A stretch of 64,000 bases of DNA from Helianthus annuus (GCF_002127325.2 NC_035433.2:148378435-148442434), one strand, 5' to 3'; shown: positions 31,113 through 43,634, counted from the first letter of the stretch. The notes: a model not told the origin generated them from the letters alone. Translations and numbers: made by a program.

Positions 31113-32654
31113 TACCCCTTGCCCCGAATCGACGATTTGTTTGATCAGCTACAAGGCGCATCATGTTTCTCGAAGATCGACTTACGTTCAGGCTACCATC
31201 AATTGCGGATTCAAGAGGAAGACATCCCCAAAACCACTTTTCGAACCCGTTATGGCCATTACGAATTTGTTGTTATGCCCTTTGTTCTAACCAACGCACC
31301 CGCGGTTTTTATGGACCTAATGAATCGCGTGTGTAAGCCTTATCTTGACCGTTTCGTCATCGTGTTCATCGACGATGTCTTGATTTATTCCAAAACGAAA
31401 GCCGAACACGCGCAACATCTACGTTTGGTTCTCGAGTTACTCCAGGGGAACCAACTATATGCCAAGTTCTCCAAGTGTGAATTCTGGTTAGAAGAGGTTC
31501 AGTTTCTGGGTCATATCGTGAATAGTCAGGGTATCCATGTCGATCCCGCGAAGATTGAAGCTGTCAAAAGCTGGATTACGCCTAAGAACCCGTCAGAAGT
31601 AAGTTCTTTTCTTGGACTAGCGGGCTATTATCAACGATTCATTGAAGGATTCTCCAAGATCGCTGTGCCACTTACCGCTCTTACTCATAAAGACAAGCCT
31701 TTTGTGTGGGGAAACGCACAAGAGACCGCTTTTCAAACCCTCAAGCACATGCTGTGCAACGCTCCGATTCTTACGCTGGCCGACGGAAGCGACAATTTCA
31801 TTGTCTACTGTGATGCTTCTAACCTTGGTCTCGGCTGTGTCCTCATGCAGCGAGACAAGGTTATAGCCTACGCATCTCGTCAGCTCAAGATCCACGAGAA
31901 GAACTATACAACCCATGACCTCGAGCTAGGCGCGGTTGTCTTTGCATTGAAGATTTGGCGACACTACCTGTATGGCACTAGGTGTACAATCTACACTGAT
32001 CACAGGAGTTTACAACACATCTTTAATCAGAGAGAGCTTAATATGCGTCAACGCCGATGGGTAGAACTCCTCAACGATTACAACTGTGAGATTCGTTATC
32101 ACCCAGGCAAGGCGAATGTGGTTGTCGACGCGCTCAGCAGAAAGAGTTATGTGCTCAGTACCCGAAACATCCAAGCCGAGCACAATCTCGAAACCCTTAT
32201 CCGTGAAGCTCAACATGCTTGCTTTAACGAGCATACATTGAAGAAAGAGAGGATCTATCACGATGGAGCTCAGTTGGTAAGCAAATCCGATGGGATATTC
32301 TATTATCTGGACCGAATTTGGATCCCTAAGCGGACCGAATTGCGAAAGATTATCATGAATGAAGCCCACAAAACCCGGTATTCTATTCATCCCGGTGCAG
32401 ATAAGATGTACCAGGACCTTCGCTATAAGTACTGGTGGCCGGGCATGAAACGAGATATTGCCCTCTACGTTGGAAGTTGTCTAACTTGCGCAAGAGTCAA
32501 GGCTGAACATCAAAGACCTTCAGGCTTACTCGAACAACCGCCGATACCTATATGGAAGTGGGAGAGTATAGCTATGGATTTCATAACAAAACTCCCGCCC
32601 ACGCCATCAGGTCACGACAGTATTTGGGTTATAGTCGATCGTCTAACGAAATAA
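31113..32654 (+). pseudogene. Tekay reverse transcriptase, RNase H and first part of integrase
   Basis: Continues RT from the TGA at 31110 ([20 protein letters not shown]). The catalytic motif reads [10 protein letters not shown], near 31365. RNase H follows ([34 protein letters not shown]). Integrase begins with its zinc-binding domain ([20 protein letters not shown]) and the first catalytic Asp (AMDFITKLP). TAA at 32652-32654 interrupts just after IVDRLTK and the frame reopens directly. Confidence 0.85.
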
Positions 32655-33614
32655 GCCCACTTTTTGCCGATACGAGAAGACTACAATGTGGAGCGAATAG
32701 CCCAAATCTACACCGACGAGATCATTTGTAATCATGGTACGCCTCGTGACATCATTTCAGACCGTGACGCTCGGTTCACTTCGCGATTGTGGGAAACGTT
32801 TCAAGCGGCCCTTGGTACGTCACTTAATCTAAGTACTGCATTCCATCCTCAAACCGACGGACAGACTGAAAGAATGATCCATACTCTTGAAGACATGCTC
32901 CGAGCGTGTGTCATAGATTTTGGTGGTGGTTGGAACAAACACCTGCCATTGGTGGAATTCTCGTACAATAACAGCTATCATGCCAGTATCCAAATGGCAC
33001 CTTTCGAGGCTTTGTATGGTAGAAGATGTCGATCGCCTATTGTGTGGCACGAGATCGGTCACTCGCAACTAACCGGTCCCGAGATTCTACAAGAAACGAC
33101 TGACAAAATCCACCAGATTCGAGACAACTTGGTGAAAGCTCGGAACAGACAGAAAAGTTACGCCGATAGGAGACGCAAGCCCCTTGAATTTGACGTTGGC
33201 GACTACGTACTCCTAAAGGTATCCCCTTGGAAGGGTGTAGTCAGATTCGGCAAGAAAGGGAAACTGGCGCCTCGATATGTTGGACCTTTTAGGATTCTGG
33301 AAAGGATCGGAAAAGTCGCCTACAGACTCAAACTACCGGAGGAACTCAGTAACGTCCACCCGACTTTCCACATCTCTAACCTCCGAAAATGCCTTGCTGA
33401 TCATGACCTAATCGTACCACTCGACGATCTTCAGGTCAACGAAACCTTACACTTCGTGGAAAAGCCTGTCGAAATCATGGATCGCCAAACCAAGCAACTC
33501 AGGCGCTCACGCATCCCTATCGTGAAGGTCCGATGGGAAGGGAAACGAGGCGCAGAGTTCACTTCGGAACTCGAAAGCGACATGAAGGCCAAGTACCCAC
33601 GACTGTTTGAATAA
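32655..33614 (+). pseudogene. Tekay integrase C-terminal part with chromodomain-like end
   Basis: Same frame as the previous fragment. It has SDRDARFTSRLWE and TDGQTERMIHTLEDML for the remaining D and E catalytic residues. Next come the integrase C-terminal region (NVHPTFHISNLRKC) and a chromodomain-like end (LRRSRIPIVKVRWEGKRGAE...KYPRLFE). In chromoviruses this end is thought to guide integration to heterochromatin. The stop TAA lies at 33612-33614, about 90 bp before the 3' LTR. Confidence 0.85.
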
Positions 33615-33690
33615 AGATCTGAAACGTCAAATTGGTAAACGACTCACGGTGATGTGCAGCTTCGAGCCTAATTTCAGGACGAAATTCCCT

Positions 33691-33704
33691 AAACAAGGGG
33701 AGGC
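33691..33704 (+). other. Polypurine tract of the Tekay element
   Basis: AAACAAGGGGAGGC immediately before the 3' LTR start TGTAACACC. Confidence 0.6.
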
Positions 33705-36441
33705 TGTAACACCCCGTGTTTTCGAATGTCAAAGTTAAAGTCAAAGTCCAAGTCAACATTGACTTCTTTGACTGTTAATGTTTCTTTTTACTTTTTGTAT
33801 TATGTGGAGTAAGTGTTGTCTAAATGAAATGATCGAATGTTTAATCAATGCGACCGATTTACGACTGTGAATAGTAGGAAGTAACAACGCGATAAAGTTA
33901 ATCAATCAATAATCAAGTTAATCGATTCATCAATCAAACTCGAGACTCGAATTATGCGAACTCTGGTGTTATTATACGTGTGTGTGTGCCTTATGTGTTA
34001 CTTGTGCGTGTTTACTTATATGTTTGGTGTGGAATTCAAGCGAATCAATCAAAAATCGAATCGAAACTCGAAAAGCAATCGAACTCAATCGAAACCGACA
34101 TGGAAACGTGAAATGTAGATGCTTGTATGTAGATATAGTGATTGGGACTGAAAGTAATTTGACTAGGAACTCTATCGTATTCGTATCATCGCCCATCGAA
34201 ATCGAAACATCGAAAATCGTCACGAAATACTCAAAGTGGGTCGCGGATCGAACAGGAGGCATCCTGATCGAACAGGCCAGCCGACCGGCTAGCATCTTCC
34301 TAGCCGATCGAGCAGCCCATTCGATCGGAGCTCCTGGCCGATCGGCTGCCACTTTCCTCTTTTGGAGCCTATAAATAGGGCTGTCATTGTCACACTTTCT
34401 ATTTTTGGAAAGCTCTGACCGAACCAGCCTTCTTCTTCACCTTTTCTCAGATTTCTCTCAACTCCGGTAAGTTTTCACTCTAATTCTTGTACGATTTTGA
34501 TCATTGCATGATTCTACACCTTTCTATCTTTCAAAACTTGATTTCTAACCATGAAATCACCAAGATCTAAGTGTTCTTGGGTGATGTCATCATGGTGTTC
34601 TTGAAGAACACCAAACTTTGGCCTCATTCAACCATGAATAGTTTAGATCTGACCGGTTTCCACATAAATAAACTAAGATTTGTAAGAATCTTAACATTTT
34701 TATGAATAATTTCCAATTTTCTTCAACCTTTTACACTCAAAACCTTAAAACCGGTAGAAACAGAGCTTGAACCGGCTAACTAATCATCCTAACAGTTAAG
34801 AGGTTCAAGATTCGGATTCTATATACAAGGTTCGCCGATTTCGGGTTAAACGTCGATTTACCGTTCCGAGCAGTTCACCGGCCGGATTTGGGTGATTCCT
34901 GTCCGAATCGGTGCAACAAGTAAGAACCCATGTTCTACAGTTTAACTCGCCTTCAAGTTACCTTAAAAGCACGCCGAATAATCAAACAGCCAAGTGTTAG
35001 ACGAAAGGCCGACCAGGTCAGAAATGCTGGCCGAACGGCTAGGCTGTTCCAAACAGCCCAGCCGATCGGACATACCAGCCGATCGACCGGGCCAGCCGAT
35101 CGGCTAGCACATGGTCTCACACTTTTCAAACTTTACGAAGTATGCTATTGACGAAGTGATGTTCGATCGTGTATGCTACTCGATTGGTAAACATTACTCT
35201 TCGAATCATGAGATACTATGCTTCAACACTCAATTGATTTTACAACTCGTTCGTAGTAGGGAATGCCAGCCGATCGAACAGTCTGTTTGATCGAGCGACA
35301 TCCTGTTGAGACTCACTTCTAAAGTTCCCAGCCGATCGGTTAAGCCGGCCGATCGAACGGACCGTTCGGTCGATCGACCTGAAAGGTAAGGACATTTTAG
35401 TTTTCTCATATACTACAACGAAAACTTCAAAAGTTCAAACCATCATACACAAACACATCAGAGGAAGAAACAATCCACTCGAATGGCCCAGCCGATCGAG
35501 CCTACCGGCCGATCGACCAGGACTATTCAACGGACCTACCAGCCGATCGAACAGCCCGTCCGATTGAACCCGCCGTTCGATCGACCAGTCTATTCGATCC
35601 ATCCACATTTGTTTACATTTCCACGTTACTCATTGTTGTGCTATCGAACTATTCAGGCTAACCCTACTCTCAGCGCTCCCTTCAATCCATAATCAATCAC
35701 TGTGAGTATACTCGATCCCTTTTTGCTTTTAGCACTTTTGGGTGTTACATACGTTGCTTATATCAAAACACAAACGATCACACTACTCAAACTATTTGAA
35801 CGCTAACCAATATGCATGTATTACGTGACTTAATGAATGCTTGTTGATTGTGTTTACACGTGGAATGCTGTCTACCTGCCTTAACGACGTAGTACTATAG
35901 TTTGGACTCAGCACCCGTTCACACGGGGGTTGTTAAGGACAATTACTTGCATGAATTACGGTGATAATCATGTATTGCGAACCGTCTCGGACGCTCAACC
36001 CGTAGTCATTGGTATCGATAGGTCCATGTCGATAATTAACATGCTTCGTTTTCCTCTGTGTACGTGCTGGTTACGCGTAAACTATTGAAACTCTATATGC
36101 TATATCAAACTTGTATGCTCACCTTTACATTTTATGTATTGACTTTATTTTAACGTATGTGACAGGTGTTTAGAATGCTTACTTGCTCTTCCTGCTGTGA
36201 AATCGAGGCTAGGAAAGAGTCTAGAAACCAAGACAATTTATATTTATGTATTTAAATCTGAGTTGTCGAAACATGTTTTGTTTGGTGGATATCTATGTCT
36301 GTAATAACTAAATTATGGGTCACGGTATGGGACGTGATATTTAAACTATTCGGTAATAATAGTTGTTATGGAATTTCTTTGAACAATCTGTTTCGCTCAG
36401 TGCCATGCCCCGATGATTCCGCCATCGGTTGGGGTGTGACA
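33705..36441 (+). repeat. 3' LTR of the Tekay element
   Basis: 2737 bp, aligned along its length with 25113-27850. Visible differences include a 6-bp insertion near 33735 (extra AAAGTC-type repeat) and a 6-bp deletion near 36313. Confidence 0.9.
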
Positions 36442-36446
36442 CCAAC

Positions 36447-37614
36447 CTTTTTATTTAAATATAATATTTAACCCATTTCCTACCCCCACCCCACCACACC
36501 CCAACCCATCTTCTTCACTCATTTACCACCACCACCAAATGACTACAACCATCCATTTACCACCCCCAAACCATCACAACCACCATCCATCTCTACCTCC
36601 AAACCACCACTGAATCCACGCCAACCGTGACCACTATATATTAGCATATCACTAGATCTGTTTTCATTTGAGTAACGATGAGAGTCAACTACGCTTATAG
36701 GCAAATTCTTTCCTTCTATATTGGTATAATCAATACCAGACTAAAGTTGGTAGTGAAGACCGATCATCTTAAGTTGTGACCTGAATTTGAACTTACCGCC
36801 AATCTATACACCACATATGTGACCTAAACTCTTTCCAGGTTCCATCCACCTCAGCATATGTTTGATTATTTTTGCAGCCTCCACAGGAACCCTCCAATTA
36901 GCAATCTTTTCTTCTTTTGACAACAACATGTTATCTTGCAATAGTTGTGTATAGACCTCATCAAAATCACTCATTGCTTTTAATCTTTTCACTTTGCGTG
37001 TTCCTTTCACGTTTCAATAGTCGTAGTCATGTCTAATTTTTGGGCATCACCTTCCTTTGAGCCAAAAGACGGTTTGTTTCTACCTTTTTTTTTTGGGTTG
37101 AAACCTTTTATCCTCACCATCTGAAGTCAACTTCCTTACATTTGAATCAACATTATCTAAACTTTTCAAAGGTTTTCCCCATGATACAGTACTAGTGATG
37201 ACTTTTCAAAGGTTCCGGATGTAAGTGACCTACAGTGGCGTTAGATGATGATGATTTCAGGCTGATCAACGGTGGCTTTCTGGTGATTTGGGGTGTCGAC
37301 AGACGGAGATTAAAGTGGTTTCAGTTGGATATAGGTAGTTTCAAGGGGTGTATGGTGGTTGATAGCACGTCTGCGATAATTGTCGATGATATGTTATTCA
37401 ATTCCGGCAATATTGTCCGACCTCCGATGGCCGGAAAGGGTAGAGGAGGTAGGAGAAAGAGAAAAGGGACTGATGGTTGATGGTGAAGAACAATTGTGGG
37501 GCCCACTTGCTTTTTAATGACCTATTAGTTTTTATTTGTTTTCTTTATTAATAATAAAAATGAGGGTAGTTAAGTCATTTCACATAAACTTAACTGGAAA
37601 ACTAACCTTCATCC
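36447..37614. other. Interior of the MULE-like element
   Basis: Starts with a CCACC-rich stretch (36480-36610), then AT-rich DNA. It contains a minus-strand frame at 36804-37010 and a GC-richer stretch at 37220-37490 with no recognised protein. Its right part (37500-37614) belongs to the long inverted end. Confidence 0.45.
36804..37010 (-). pseudogene. Possible captured gene fragment (unrecognised)
   Basis: 68 codons reading SDFDEVYTQLLQDNMLLSKE and onward to LGHICGV. The composition looks like a real helical protein rather than low complexity. It has no start context, and no family is recognised. Its place inside a MULE-like element would fit a captured host fragment, but chance cannot be excluded. 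Confidence 0.3.
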
Positions 37615-37622
37615 ATTGAGAG

Positions 37623-38028
37623 CATGGTTGTAAAACAAGGTTTCCAAGACCGAGTACTCCCCGAGTAATCGCTACAAGGTAGGCTGCCGAGGCGACTTTC
37701 TCTAACTCCGCCTAATTACTCGGAATTGATCAAACACGATCAAACTCGGCCAAAATTGGATCGAGTAGGTCAATTCGGACCGAGTTTGACTTAAAAATAA
37801 TCAAACATAATTTATATGACTATCATATTAAATAATGAATATCATTTTCACTTATTTTATTATAAATAGTAGTAAATTTATGTTATTAGACATATATTTA
37901 ATTTCCAAAAATTATTTTTTTGTAATTTAACATGTCCGAGTACTCCCCGAGTACTCTCCGCCTATGCCGAGTACTCTCAACTACCCGGTCGACCGACTAG
38001 GGAGCGCCTAGCGACTTTTGCAACCATG
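37623..38028. mobile_element. 406-bp hAT-type MITE
   Basis: The ends CATGGTTGTAAAA and TTTTGCAACCATG are inverted repeats. The flanks ATTGAGAG (37615-37622) and ATTGAGAA (38029-38036) are an 8-bp duplication with one change. Subterminal GAGTACTCCCCGAGTA motifs occur near both ends. There is no coding sequence. It cuts the right inverted end of the surrounding element. Confidence 0.8.
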
Positions 38029-38120
38029 ATTGAGAAGACTACCCGAGTAACAATTTGTTAAACCACAGGGAGCAACCTTGCTATTTTGAAAAGGTAGGGA
38101 CAAAACGAAAAAAAAATGGG

Positions 38121-38410
38121 GAAAACATACTACTAATTTGTTTGAGTCTCGGTCGTCCGCCTCTAGTAGTACGACTACGATTGGAGACCCAATCATAACA
38201 ATGTTGAATGTCGTTAGGGATGAAACGACTAAACAACAGAGGGATAACGCCCCATCAAGTGAACTCGGTAGATATAAAGAAACAAATTATTCGCGTACTA
38301 TGACCGCCGAGGAATATAAAAAGTTTGATATTTTGTCATGGTGGAAGTCAAAGAATCGGAATTCCCGATTCTAGCCACCATGGCTCGTGATATACTAACG
38401 GTTAGTATCG
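38121..38410 (+). pseudogene. hAT transposase, C-terminal dimerisation-domain fragment
   Basis: Reads NLFESRSSASSSTTTIGDPI, later EEYKKFDILSWWKSKNRNS, then after a frameshift near 38360 FPILATMARDILTV. This is the start of the hAT C-terminal dimerisation domain. It fits directly after the fragment ending at 24852, so both come from one gene split by the nested elements. The usual VASESAFS block that follows is missing. Confidence 0.7.
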
Positions 38411-38494
38411 GTTCCAGTAATTATGGTCTAAAACCGGGTAGGAACTACCAACACTCATACAAGAACCGGATACGATTAGGAACCGCTTCCGGGT

Positions 38495-38530
<36 letters not shown>

Positions 38531-39268
38531 CCGATATGCCAGTCTCTACTACGGATGAGTAAACTTACTGAAACCGAAAAAAGAAGTAGAAATAATAAAA
38601 TACTCTGATCATAATCAAAAGATTTGTTTCCGTGAATAAACGCAAATCAATAGGATCGCTGGTATTAATGTATACATTATTTATTCCATAAATAAAAGAT
38701 ATGTTTCCGTATCTGTATTCTAGTTTGTGCCTAAGTTTTCCTTCCCAACGGTTTCACCTTCTTTCTTTCCAAACAACACCCTCATTCCACTTCCCTCGAT
38801 TTCTGATTCATCATTTATTATTCACATCAGGTAAACGTCATCTTCTAATGGTACGACGTTTCATGGCCATCATGCATGTTGTATTGTTTATTTTCATTAA
38901 TTTAGCACTTGGTTCACTATGTTAGTCTTACGTTAATTTCAGTAGTGGGTAATTTGTGAGTATTGGGTTTACTATTTTGGTGACAGGTAATGCGACATAT
39001 AAAAGGGTATGTTCTTGTTTTAGTTATAAATTGTCTATGAAACATTGTCTTGATCTCGTTCTCTAATTATTTTGGTCTACTGGAATCATCATTCTGTTTA
39101 TCTCAATCCAAGTGGTACATATCATCTTATTTCAGTTTTTCTTGTATGTTGAAACTAGTGTTTTCAGTCGGGATACGGTAGTTATTTTGTTTTCAGTTGA
39201 TTTCTTCATTCATTTGTTTACCAAGGATCGGGTTTTAATCGTAGCAAGTTGTATTTCTGTAGGTGGAC
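38411..39268 (+). other. Upstream region and 5'-UTR of NFXL1 copy B
   Basis: Contains an A-run of about 32 bp (38499-38530), then AT-rich DNA with a pyrimidine-rich stretch (38700-38830). Apparent splice sites (CATCAG|GTAAAC near 38831; TTTCTGTAG|GTGGAC before the start codon) suggest a 5'-UTR with introns. The 74-codon frame at 38701 has no recognised domain. Confidence 0.4.
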
Positions 39269-41963
39269 ATGAGCTCTCACGTTCCTCAAGGATCGGGTTA
39301 TTCAGACAATGGTGTTATAGGAAATTCAAATACTTTAAGCAATACAGGTTGTTTACCTCAGCGTGTTGTAGAAATTAAAGAGAAACTTATTAAGGGGACG
39401 GTTGAGTGTATGATATGCTATGACATGGTGAAGCAATCAGCCCGGATTTGGTCATGCTCCTGCTGCTTTTCGATTTTTCATCTGCATTGTATTAGAAAGT
39501 GGGCTGGGGCACTATCTGCTGAAGGGTGTAACTGGGGATGCCCTGGGTGTCGATCGGAGCAGCTTATGTCCTCTAAGGATATCCGTTATCTTTGTTTTTG
39601 TGGAAAGAGGCCGGATCCTCCTCGGGATCCGTATCTCACGCCACATTCTTGTGGGGAACCTTGTGAGAAGGAGATTGATTCTAGTTCTAGTTGTCCTCAT
39701 CGTTGTGTTCTTCAATGCCACCCTGGACCTTGCCCACCTTGTAAAGCGTTTGCTCCACCAAGAGTATGTCCCTGCGGCAAAAAGGTCCTCACTTTAAGAT
39801 GCTCTGATCAGAATTCTGTTTCTTGTGGGCAGCGTTGTGGTAAACCTCTTGAGTGTCTACGCCATTATTGTGACAAGATATGTCATGTGGGTACTTGTGA
39901 TTCTTGCGAGGTCCTCCTCAGTGATGCGTCATGTTTCTGTAAGAAAAACACAGAGACGGCTGTTGTTTGTGGTGAGATGATGGTGAAAGGAGAAGTAAAT
40001 ATAGGGGAAGACGGTATCTTTTCATGCAATTTGCCCTGTGGAAAGCCCCTTGCTTGTGGAAACCATGTCTGTAAAGAAGCATGTCATCCTGGTGTTTGTT
40101 GGGAATGTGATTTGTTGCCAGCAAGGGTTAAAACATGCTCTTGTGGTAAAACCTCGTCCTTACAGGAGGAACGGCGCAGTTGTTTGGATCCAATACCGAC
40201 CTGTCCGCAGATTTGTGACAAACCCCTCCGGTGTGGGTTACATGGTTGTAAAGTGACATGTCATCCAGGGCCATGTCCACCATGCCAGGTACTGGTTACT
40301 CAAAAATGTCGTTGTGGTTCAACCTCTCGCTCTGTGGAATGTTTCAATACGACCATGGAAATAGACACGTTCACATGTGACAAACTTTGTGGGCACAAGA
40401 AGAACTGTGGTAGACATCGTTGCAGTGAAAAGTGCTGCTCTTTTTCAGATTCAAACAATGCTGCTGCTCACCCACACTTCTGTTCCAAACCTTGTGAGAA
40501 GAAGCTAAGATGTGGGCAGCATGACTGTAGATTATTGTGTCACAGCGGCCACTGTCCCCCTTGCCCCGAGATAATTTTCACTGACCTGACATGTGCTTGT
40601 GGAAGATCTTCACTTCCCCCACCACTAGCTTGTGGTACGCCGCCTCCTTCTTGTCAACACCCTTGCTCAATTCCTAAACCATGTGGTCATGTGTCATCTC
40701 ACAGCTGTCATTTTGGGGATTGTCCGCCTTGTTTGGCTCCTATACCAAAGGAATGCATCGGGGGACATGGTGTTCTCAGAAACATACCGTGCTTTTCAAA
40801 AGATATCAGATGTAAGGATATCACATGTAATAAACCATGTGGAAAAACAAGAAAGTGTGGAATGCATGCTTGTTTGAGGACTTGCCACTCGGCTCCATGT
40901 GATTCTACCATCGGTGCTGTTAAGGCTTCATGTGGTCAAACATGTCGTGCACCACGTAGAGACTGTAGGCACACATGTACATCGCCTTGTCACCCTGATG
41001 GCACATGTCCAGATGTAACGTGTCAGTTTCCTGTCAAAATAACATGTGGTTGTGGTAGAATAACTACAACTGTTCCTTGTGATGCTGGCGGCAACACTAG
41101 CGGTTACGATGCTGACTATGTTCTTGACGTATATGCAATCTTGAAATTGCCACTTCAACGAGTTGAAGAAAAAGGCACAAAGATCCCACTTGGACAGAGG
41201 AAGCTCATGTATGTGTGATGATGAATGTGTAAAAACTGAGCGTAAAAAAGTTCTTGCAGACGCTTTTGGTGTGATTAACTTAAATTTTGCGGAGAATCCT
41301 GATGTGTTGGGGGACTTGTTCAGACGCGATCCAAAGTGGGTTTGGGCAGTGGAAGAGAGATGCAAGACGTTGGTGGTTGGTAGGGGTAGAGGTGGTGTGA
41401 AGGTGCATGTGTTCTGTCCAATGTGGAAAGAGAAGAGAGACGCAGTGAGGGTAATTGCCGAGAGATGGAATCTGTCTATAAGCGCTGCTGGAAGGGAGCC
41501 GAAAGGGTTCATTGTTGTTCATGTTACTCCAAAATCTAAGGCACCCGGTCAGGTTATTAGTGCGAAAGGGTTACATACGCTAACACTGAGTTTTGATCCT
41601 TTGGTAGACATGGATCCGAAGCTAGTAGTGGCTTTGTTTGATCAGCCAAGTGATGCAGATGTAAATGCTTTGGTATTGAGGTTTGGCGGGGAATGCGAAC
41701 TCGTGTGGTTGAATGAAAAAAACGCATTGGCGGTGTTCAGTGATCCAGCTAGAGCTGCAACTGCTATGAGGCAGTTGGCTCATGGGTCTGTCTACTATGG
41801 AGCCACTGTTGTAAACACTGGCACAACATCATTATCATTATCATCGTCTGGTAATGCATGGGCTTCTTCCTCTGCAGCAAATCCATGGAAGAAAGCTGTT
41901 GTGCAGGAGAGTTCATTGAGTGGTGTTGCAGACACAGAAACAACACCAACAACAACAGTATGA
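39269..41963 (+). CDS. NFXL1: NFXL1-like RING/NF-X1 zinc-finger protein, copy B, frameshifted
   Basis: It starts at ATG 39269, six bases after a good splice acceptor. A RING-type domain (CMICYDMVKQSARIWSC...WGCPGC) comes near residues 46-98. About nine NF-X1 fingers of the pattern CG-x-C...CHPGPCPPC follow, to about residue 600. NFXL1 acts in the nucleus in stress and defence transcription and may have ubiquitin-ligase activity (family knowledge). At 41207-41214 ATGT is present twice. The extra 4 bp shift the frame and end the first protein at TGA 41216-41218 (649 aa). The proper C-terminal frame resumes directly and runs to 41963. The usual long N-terminal extension is not seen. A truncated protein is possible, but so is a pseudogene or a sequencing error. 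Confidence 0.85.
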
Positions 41964-42882
41964 ATGGCAAATTTAAAACTCTGCTTCTAGTTGTTTTAAA
42001 CATATTATTTTTATGATGGTTTTTCAACTTCTAATGATGTTTAAGGCCATTTTATTAATATATATGATATTTATGTGATGATGGTTCTGAGCTGAGGTAG
42101 ATGGTTGATTAGAGAGTGACTACCGATTCAATGGTTTGTAGTAATATTTTTTACATATCTATTGTCAAATTAATATCTTAGAGTCTGAATATATAAAATT
42201 TTGTGAGTTACATTACTGAGAGCCATTCGCTTAATCTTTTACTTGAAAAATCAAATCAAAGCCCTATCTAATAAACTAGTGGATGATGTTATATGATTCA
42301 GTCGTTAACTTGGATCCATTCAATTCGTGTACGGTTTCCTTTGTAATAAAATATTAATTGTTTACATTTTGTTGTTTATAAATGGCATGCCAGCTTGACT
42401 TGCTAAACGCGTTTGTTAGGTGAAAGACAATAGAAGATGGGGATGCAGTTCGATAAAAATAGTATGATATAAAAATTGAAGGTGAGAGCATCTTCAATGG
42501 AATTCTAATAGAAAAGCTTTTACTAATTCTAGCTATTTTTTATTTTACTTTTTTGCAATATTAAAATCGAAAGTCAGAGCACCTTCAATGAAATTCGGAT
42601 GGACTTTTTTTTTTTTTTTTTTTTGTATAAACATTTTAGCAAAACCTTATCCTCCGTTAATGTACATATTGTAAAATAACCAAGCCTTACTTACCATCCA
42701 ATACCTTCACAAGTGTTTCTATTTATGTAACATGTTTTCCCTACTCTAACCAGTTCTTTTGCGAAAATGCAGAGTAGGGGAGTCAACATTATATCCAAGT
42801 TCGCCCGACACCCCGGACTTCACGCACGCAGGAATGAGAGACGGAATGAAATGGATGATTGCAAGAGAATGGAGAAAAGGGA
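41964..42882. other. Intergenic DNA between NFXL1 and ankyrin gene, copy B
   Basis: 3' flank of NFXL1 to about 42260, then the region matching 4128-4730 of copy A. It has a T-run (42606-42624) and the same SINE-like stretch near 42765-42840. The 3.4 kb present here in copy A is absent. I see no gene. Confidence 0.5.
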
Positions 42883-43532
42883 GTTTGGTTGGTCAATGGA
42901 ATGGAATCACCAATTCCAAAACGCATTCCATTCCCTCAAAATCATTTCGTCCACCCTCATGTTTTTTTTTCATTTCATCCCCTTTTGCACCATTCATCAT
43001 CAACACCACAACCCACCACCGTCGCCACAACCAACCACCACCACCGATGCCATCGCTGCCACCCGCAACCCGCCACCCCGATAGCCGCCGCCACACACCC
43101 GCCACCGTTACCACTAACCGCCAATGCCATTCGCTGCCGCCACCCACCACCATTGTCGATTCCACCGCCGCTGCCGCCACCTCCGCCGCCACCTCCGCCG
43201 CCACCTCCGCCGCCACCTCCGCCGCCACCCACCACCAACGGCCGCCGCCGCCGCACCACCACTCGCCGCCACCACCAACAACCATCGTCGCCACCGCCAC
43301 CTATAACCACCCACAATCACTACCACCGATCACCACCACCACTCACCGCTAATTTTATTCCTTCGTTTTTCTTGCCACGTACAAAACATTACAAAATACA
43401 ATAATAATTCATTCCATTTACACATGGTAACCAAACTAGAAATGGAATGGTAATGATCCATTGCATTCCCTCGTCCATTCCATTATCTTGTCCATTCCAT
43501 TTCCTCTTCTATTCCATTACCCCATACCAAAC
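42883..43532. mobile_element. C-rich MITE with GTTTGG inverted ends (copy B)
   Basis: Counterpart of 4731-5331, with the same ends. It is longer, mainly through an expanded repeat at about 43178-43230. Open frames in this tract (Pro/His/Thr-rich, or Gly/Trp-rich on the minus strand) come from composition. Confidence 0.6.
43178..43230 (+). repeat. 12-bp CTCCGCCGCCAC tandem repeat
   Basis: Four copies in the C-rich MITE of copy B, absent from copy A, so it expanded after the duplication. Confidence 0.85.
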
Positions 43533-43626
43533 AGATATAGTTGTCCTATTTTTAGCTTTATAAGTCTATGTTAATATATTGTAGAAAAAAAAGCAAGTGG
43601 ATTATATTGGGTTAAAAATCCAACTC

Positions 43627-43634
43627 TATATAAG
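43627..43634 (+). promoter_or_regulatory. TATA box of ankyrin gene copy B
   Basis: TATATAAG, with the same surroundings as in copy A. It is followed by a 5'-UTR intron (43743-43814). Confidence 0.5.

Larger units (their letters stand above)
25113..36441 (+). mobile_element. Ty3/gypsy Tekay-type chromovirus, complete but inactive
   Basis: 11,329 bp with long LTRs (about 2.74 kb each) starting TGTAACACCCCGTG and ending GTATGACA or GTGTGACA. Flanks are CCAGC (25108-25112) and CCAAC (36442-36446), a 5-bp target duplication with one change. The order is iMet primer site, leader, gag, protease, RT, RNase H, integrase and a C-terminal chromodomain-like end, which with the long LTRs fits the Tekay/Del lineage. 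The LTRs differ at many sites and by several small indels, so it is older than the Tat element. At least four breaks disable gag-pol. Confidence 0.9.
24880..38120. mobile_element. DNA element with long inverted ends (MULE-like), interrupted twice, inserted in the hAT gene
   Basis: The left end (24905-25100) and right end (38037-38118 plus 37500-37614) are inverted relatives. CTCCCTGTGGTTTAACAA at 24952 corresponds to TTGTTAAACCACAGGGAG near 38055, and CACCTTTTCAAAATAGCA is likewise mirrored. The inverted ends exceed 200 bp, which fits MULE-like or similar elements. A Tekay retrotransposon entered at 25112/36442 and a MITE at 37623. The exact termini and target duplication are not resolved. 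Confidence 0.6.

Noticed and set aside
40928..41512. 194-codon minus-strand frame over NFXL1
   Set aside because: It is a shadow of the zinc-finger gene.
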